Below, piece by piece: positions 58,743 through 64,000 of a DNA stretch of 64,000 nt. How positions within the stretch are numbered: position 1 is the stretch's first letter; each line of letters begins with the position of its first letter. The DNA is from Lumbricus rubellus (taxonomy: Eukaryota; Annelida; Clitellata; Crassiclitellata; Lumbricidae). Below the pieces are notes generated by a model. That model made no database searches. It was not told the DNA's origin and was given only the letters and a program-made list of their open reading frames with translations. Where the stretch lies: assembly GCA_945859605.1 (NCBI GenBank), contig OX243820.1:25765577-25829576 (forward strand). The letters run 5' to 3'. Both the position numbers and the translations under genes were made by a program.

Positions 58743-60100
58743 CTTGGTCATATCATCTGTGATTTACCAAAAGACATTCATCTGCCACATCCAAATCCGA
58801 TGTCAGAAATATTCACGACCTTGCATAGCAGATTGAGACATGAAAAATATCTTAGATCTGTCAAAATGTCTGCAAACCGCATACACCAGAATTACATACT
58901 CAGTCTGATGTCAAAGCACAATCACTCTCAGACAATATATGTCTGTATATAATACAATATAAATAGGCCACACAACAGTCTGGCTGCGGGCAAATTGCCT
59001 CTGCTCTAACCAGACATATGACTGAGCTCTTGCTGCGTTAGTCTGCAATTTCTAGACATGATTTCTAAGAGGAAATGAGTGCAAGAGATGAGCACAGGAA
59101 AAGAGCGTAGGAAGGCACTGCAGGAAAGACAACCCCCCCCCCCAATCCCTTCAGGACTGACCCCACCCACTCGAACAATAATAATAATAACATCTCACAA
59201 AAGGTGACACTACCAGCATTGGCCATGTTTGCTATGACAACACAGACTGGTGAAGCCCAAGTCATTCGTCGCTGCTGCACACACTGCCTCATCTACAATC
59301 ACCAATGCACACCCAACCTCGGTATGAACATAAATTACATAATCCATTAATATTTATCACAGCTCATTCATATTCATATGGATTAGCATAAATATTCATT
59401 TAAGTTCATTCATATTCATCACTGAGCATTAACATCCATTTAAGTTCATTCATATTCATAATGCCAAGCATTCACCCTCCCCTGCTTAGACTGCATTTCA
59501 AATTTGTTTACGGCAACAGCACATCCAGTTCTAACAACTCCACTACTAGTACTCCGTTAGTAGTGCCAGTCTTAAGCACGGAGGAAGAAGGAGGGTGACG
59601 TTAAGGAAAGAGAGTGACTCTAATCATCTATGCAATGTAACAGTGAGCACTGTTAAACAGCACCTAAAAAACAACAACCAACTTCCGGTTCTCTGGAAAA
59701 ATTTTGTTTCTCTTCCTCACTTTGATAACCATCGGAAATAGACCTGGTCTCTTCTAATTTCAGACAACATTCTCGCTAGTTTTGTAACTCTATCTTTTAG
59801 AGAGATCATCTTCTGGCTGCGAGATTCATAAGATATTGACACGTTAACCTTTCCCAAAATTGTTTTAAAAATGTAAACATATGAGAAAAAAACGGTAAAA
59901 ATGACATTCAGGAATATGCAAGATGGGCAAATAGCGAGTTTGTAACTTACATTAGCTGGGCCTATCATCAATGGCAACACTGAATCTTGTCCTTAATGCA
60001 ACAAGGTCCACTTAGGTTTATATGTTGATAATTGGAAAGGAACCTCTAACCAAAATTTACAAGCCAATTAACATATTAAACATTTCATGTATCAATGTAT
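58743..60100. other. No gene recognised
   Basis: AT-rich DNA with a C10 run at about 59132 and a repeated CATTCATATTCAT motif at 59340-59460. A minus-strand segment at about 59208-59295 has an open frame and a GT, but it resembles no known DGK N-terminus, so I did not call it as the first exon. Confidence 0.45.
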
Positions 60101-60104
60101 TCTT

Positions 60105-60298
60105 ATAAAGATCACTCAAACCATGAACTCATCTTTAACAATGTCAGTCAAACCATTAACTCATTTTTAAACAGGTCAGTCAACCCATTAGCTCATCTTT
60201 AACAAGGTCAGTCAAACCATGAACTCATCTTTAAATAACAAGATCACTCAAACCATTAACTCATTTTTGAGAAGGTCAGTCAACCCATTAGCTCATCT
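60105..60298 (+). repeat. Tandem repeat, period about 41 bp
   Basis: Units built on GTCAGTCAAACCATTAACTC and ATTTTTAAACAG, about five copies with length variation. Confidence 0.88.
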
Positions 60299-60382
60299 GG
60301 TGACGTCAACCTTCACTCCAATCTTCCTATATGGTTAACCAACGTCAGCTGAGGGCAGAGCAGAGTAGCTGCAGCCCATTTA

Positions 60383-60503
60383 TGCTCTCTCTCTGTCTGT
60401 CTGTCTCTTTGTCTGTCTATCTCTCTGTCTGTCTGTCTCTTTGTCTATCTGTCTGTCTGTCTGTCTGTGTGTCTGTTTGTCTGTCTGTCTGTCTGTCTCT
60501 GTC
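60383..60503 (+). repeat. (CTGT)n microsatellite
   Basis: About 120 bases of CTGT and CTCT units. Confidence 0.95.
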
Positions 60504-60997
60504 TCGTGTTGCTCTTTTCACCATAAAACGCCGATTGACTTCCTTCCGACCTACACATTTATTGGGCCATTTCTGCCGCATAAACTCATTGGTATTTATT
60601 TGCAATACAACTAAACCAATTCCAAGGTCACGGCTTTTGTTATCACAGTTCATTAAAAGGTAGCTTACATGCATATAACCTTTGCATGCACACGTGTGTG
60701 TGTAAAAACCACACCAATAACCACGATTTTTTATTGCCTACACCACTGTACATTGAAGCATTGAACAGTCTCTTATGAACTGCAAACATCCTTTGCTGCA
60801 ACAATAGGAGAACCCAAAAGGGGACAATAACCAACCTGCTTAGTCCCACCCTTATATAATTATATGTGTTATGAGAAATGAGGACAGTGTGTGTATGCAT
60901 GATATGTATATATGCACGTACGTATATGAATGCATATATGAATGCTGGCATGTATGTATTTAGTTAAGTGTGTATGTGCGCATGTATATATGTGCAT

Positions 60998-61158
60998 GTA
61001 TGTATGTATGTATGTATGTATGTACGCATGTACATAATGTATGTTTGTATGTATGCATGCATATATGTGCATGCATGTATTGTATGTATGTATGTATGTA
61101 TGTATGTATGTATGTATGTATGTATGTATGTGTGCATGTATGTACATATGTTTGTTTG
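60998..61158 (+). repeat. (TATG)n microsatellite
   Basis: TATG units, interrupted by CATG and TACATG variants; the longest pure run is about 61083-61130. Confidence 0.95.
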
Positions 61159-61169
61159 TATGTGCACTT

Positions 61170-61378
61170 GCTAAAGTGCCCCATTATGCTTGCTACTCAG
61201 AGGCGCTACCAGCTAAGCGCAGACACTGCATCGGAGTTTTACGCTGAAGCGCATGAACAATTGTGAGTAAAGGCTTGCTCAGGGTCCCTACACGTCAGCT
61301 TGAAGTGGAATCGAACATGCAACCTTCCGGCACCAAGACACAGAACATACCCCTACACCACAGTGTCCCACATAGACC
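61170..61378 (-). mobile_element. SINE family A, full length
   Basis: On the minus strand: GGGACACTGTGGTGTAGGGG head, a B-box-like TGTTCGATTCC, a GACCCTGAGCAAGCCTTTAC core, and a GTAGCGCCTCTGAGTAGCAA tail. Adjacent to the TATG microsatellite. Confidence 0.8.
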
Positions 61379-61673
61379 AAATGTTGCAAAAATACATAAA
61401 CATGAAATCAGATCCAGATTCAGTTAACTTGAGTGCAAAGTAATCGGCCATCCATACAACAATGCTGAATTCAGAAAAAGAACCAAAAGATAATACAGAT
61501 ATAACAAGACATCTGTTGGCAGTGCTTTAAACATCATTCGATCAATATAATTATCCTGCCATGCATTTAAATGCAGTTTAGCAGAGCACACAAGTCACGT
61601 CTATAAGTTGAGTGCAAAGTCAATTTTCCCTTTAAACAACGTCTGTTGTGCACTGATAGTTACACGATAAATG

Positions 61674-61805
61674 CAAAAACAAGTCATTTAGCTTCGAAGT
61701 CTTTATCTAATTATATTCAAAAACAAGTCATTTAGCTTCGAAGTCTTTATCTAATTATATTCAAAAACAAGTCATTTAGCTTCGAAGTCTTTATCTAATT
61801 ATATT
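61674..61805 (+). repeat. Three perfect copies of a 44-bp unit
   Basis: The unit begins CAAAAACAAGTCATTTAGCT and ends CTAATTATATT. The three copies look identical, which implies recent amplification or an assembly artefact. Confidence 0.97.
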
Positions 61806-61925
61806 CCGTTCAAGATCTGTTCGAAGATGCAGGTTATAAATAGACGTTGTGAGCCGCCTGCAGCGTATCAAATGTCTCTGTTTTGTCACATCATCGTCAA
61901 TCATTCTGCAATGCTTTTACGGTAC

Positions 61926-62275
61926 ATTGTCACGTCTACTTTCCTTATTGTCATGCTAGTACTTTCCTTATTGTCATGGCTAGTACTTTCCTTATTGTCA
62001 CGGCTACTTTCCTTTCCTTGTTGTCATGGCTACTTTCCTTGTTGTCATGTCTACTTTCCTTATTGTCATGGCTACTTTCATTATTGTCATGGCCAGTACT
62101 TTCCTTATTGTCATGTCTAGTACTTTCCTTATTGTCATGGCTAGAACTTTCCTTATTGTCATGGCTACTTTCATTATTGTCATGTCTAGTAATTTCCTTA
62201 TTGTCATGGCTAGTACTTTCCTTATTGACATGGCTAGTACTTTCCTTATTGACATGGCTATTACTTTCCTTATTC
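61926..62275 (+). repeat. Minisatellite, period 24 bp or shorter
   Basis: Units of CTAGTACTTTCCTTATTGTC plus ATGG, with a shorter form lacking AGTA; about 15 copies. Hydrophobic open frames here are artefacts. Confidence 0.95.
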
Positions 62276-62279
62276 CATT

Positions 62280-62600
62280 TTTGACAAGGATGCTTTATCT
62301 TATTTAAATGCCAAAATAATAGTATAAATAGTTCTTCTTTCCCTTCAGGCTAGAATTATTCCCTCTGGCGAGGGGTCAGCCAAATGGCTATCCGCATTTT
62401 CATGTACATACAATAAATAGTTGGTCATCATAAAGTAAATACTTACATCAATTGGATTTCAGATGATGTGTGGGAATTACAAATATTTTACTATTGATCG
62501 GCTCTATAGATGATGCATATTAATTACAATGTATGTACATCAAAATGCGGATAGCCATTGATCAATAAAAGAATATTCTTATCTAATCTTATATGCCTCT
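62280..62600 (+). repeat. Interspersed repeat D, copy 2
   Basis: Homologous to 32990-33325 in block order, with the ending AAAGAATATTCTTATCTAATC. Strongly diverged. Confidence 0.55.
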
Positions 62601-62837
62601 TATATGCCTCGAAAAATGCTGTGACATTAGTATTACAGCAGGATTGACAATTAATATAAAATAACATTACCCGGTATATATACATCAACATCACTGATTC
62701 ATGCAAAATTATTTCATATGCTAACAACAATTTTACAACTGTTGGTATTTCACGCGAGACAGAAATGAATCAAATGATAAATTTTGATTTCATCTGAAAA
62801 ACAAGGAAAATGCAAAAGATATCCAAGCCATTCCAGG

Positions 62838-63112
62838 GTATGGTCATTGGTATGGTCATTGGTGTGGTCATTGGTATGGTCATTGGTATGGTCATTGGTA
62901 TGGTCATTGGTATGGTCAATGGTATGGTCAATGGTATGGTCATTGGTATCATGGTATGGTCATTGGTATGGTCATTGGTATGGTCATTGGTGTGGTCATT
63001 GGTATGGTCAATGGTATGGTCATTGGTATGGTCATTGGTATGGTCATTGGTATGGTCATTGGTATGGTCATTGGTATGGTCATTGGTGTGGTCATTGGTG
63101 TGGTCATTGGTC
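62838..63112 (+). repeat. Minisatellite, period 12 bp
   Basis: Unit GGTATGGTCATT with GGTGTGGTCATT and GGTATGGTCAAT variants, about 23 copies. Frames reading MVIGMVIG or TNDHTNDH come from it. Confidence 0.97.
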
Positions 63113-63114
63113 AA

Positions 63115-63697
63115 CCATTGAATATATTTATTATGCTCAGCATGGCTTTCTGGAGGAGTGCGTGTAGTCCAAGTGAGCAGAAGCTACAGACAACTGATCA
63201 AAAATCTTCACGCACAGGCAGTGCTGCAGACCCACACGGCAATACACAATGCAATCATGAAACATTTTTTGGTTCTGTAGCTATTAACAATAACAATGGC
63301 GTGTTGAATGTTTATGGAAGGAGAAAAGTTGGCTGCTGTTGGATGAGCTTTCATGTTCCATGCCATAGGGAATACGATGCAGTCAGCAGTGGACCCCCCC
63401 CCCCCACACCCACCCCCACCCCCCTCCGTAGACAATGACTCTAGGGAACAAGGGATGACTGGCCAGTGGCTAGTACCACTAATCCCACTAATAACAAATG
63501 TAACTGGCAAATTGCCATTAGGAAATCGCCAGTGCGCATGGCAATTAGCCGATTGCCTGGCATGATCGTAAAGTCCCTTGGCAGTGGCAGTTCCATTTCC
63601 CATTGACTGGGGGGGGGGACACAGGACTGCTGCATTCCTGCTTTCATGATCCAACTCAGGGTCCGGTTTCTAGGCCCTTAAGTGGCCCTAACAAGCA
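63115..63697. other. No gene recognised
   Basis: Unique-looking DNA with a C9-(CACCC)n run at about 63394-63425 and a G9 run at about 63610. The open frames on both strands have no recognised domain. Confidence 0.4.
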
Positions 63698-63700
63698 GAG

Positions 63701-63775
<75 letters not shown>
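63701..63775 (+). repeat. (CA)n microsatellite
   Basis: About 37 uninterrupted CA units. Confidence 0.98.
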
Positions 63776-63776
<1 letters not shown>

Positions 63777-63831
63777 GAACAGGATGTCCTACAATTGACT
63801 AGTATCATAACTAATATTCATATATAATGTC

Positions 63832-64000
63832 TACGCCTGGTAGCGCAATGGCTAACATGCTGGCGTAGAGACAGAGAGCGAGAGGTAACGAGTTCGAGCC
63901 CCGTTGGGCGGGCATGCATTGTAGGCTGATATTTAGCGCCATGTATTGCAGGCTGTCTGTCCAGTTAGTATAGTTAAGATTTGTGTATCATGTGATCTGC
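63832..64000 (+). mobile_element. SINE family C, cut by the window end
   Basis: Head GGTAGCGCAATGGCTAAC with A box, B box AGTTCGAGCCCC, GTTGGGCGGGCATGC, then TTAGCGCCATGTATTGCAGG and CTGTCTGTCC. Same family as 36025. The 3' end lies outside the window. Confidence 0.82.

Noticed and set aside
59065..59292. Candidate first exon of the DGK gene
   Set aside because: It has a Met-led frame and a GT, but no similarity to the expected RVH N-terminus, and its phase could not be made to support it.
63832..63915. Candidate tRNA gene (also at 38851, 50079 and 52737)
   Set aside because: A and B boxes are present, but no plausible acceptor stem or full cloverleaf, and each continues into a SINE body that recurs elsewhere.

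Overview
This is eukaryotic nuclear DNA from an animal. It holds two recognisable protein-coding genes, both on the minus strand, in a repeat-rich background. The Frizzled protein has a deuterostome-like Fz5/8 cysteine-rich domain. The 8-base palindrome TAGGCCTA recurs in non-coding DNA. tRNA-derived SINEs and short hAT elements are abundant. My best guess is a marine invertebrate deuterostome, probably an echinoderm, but this is inference from texture and from memory of related families, not from a search.

Layout. (1) 1-1257: 3' flank of Frizzled. (2) 1258-3228: an intronless Fz5/8-type Frizzled gene, complete at 656 residues, the cell-surface Wnt receptor. (3) 3229-12200: intergenic DNA with two hAT-type non-autonomous elements (3411-3558 and 4037-5719), an 822-bp TA-flanked inverted-repeat element (8229-9050), a 430-bp purine tract, a 680-bp pyrimidine tract, and a block of GATA/GACA and CATC microsatellites. 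(4) 12200-19944: AT-rich intergenic DNA and probable 3' UTR of the next gene. (5) 19945-54655: a type I diacylglycerol kinase gene (DGK alpha/beta/gamma class, most like beta/gamma). I placed 22 coding exons by reading splice sites, codon phase and family motifs. In order they encode the RVH domain, two EF-hands, two C1 domains, a linker, the catalytic domain with GGDGT, and the accessory domain, ending at a stop. All exon phases join without a break. About 842 residues are visible. The first coding exon, with the start codon, was not found and probably lies beyond base 64000 or in a stretch I could not recognise. (6) 54656-64000: the first visible DGK intron or upstream DNA, with a 2.55-kb hAT transposon carrying a broken transposase and many tandem repeats.

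The two genes act in different signalling routes: Frizzled binds Wnt, and DGK turns diacylglycerol into phosphatidic acid under calcium control. I see no sign that they form a unit. The most notable points are two DGK introns that appear to use GC donors with a GT donor four bases further on, an array of seven hAT-type insertions each bounded by an 8-bp duplication (six exact, one 6/8), SINE families that share a core motif resembling that of vertebrate MIR/CORE-SINEs, and confinement of TAGGCCTA, beyond 14 kb, to transposon bodies. I found no evidence of an entirely new system.
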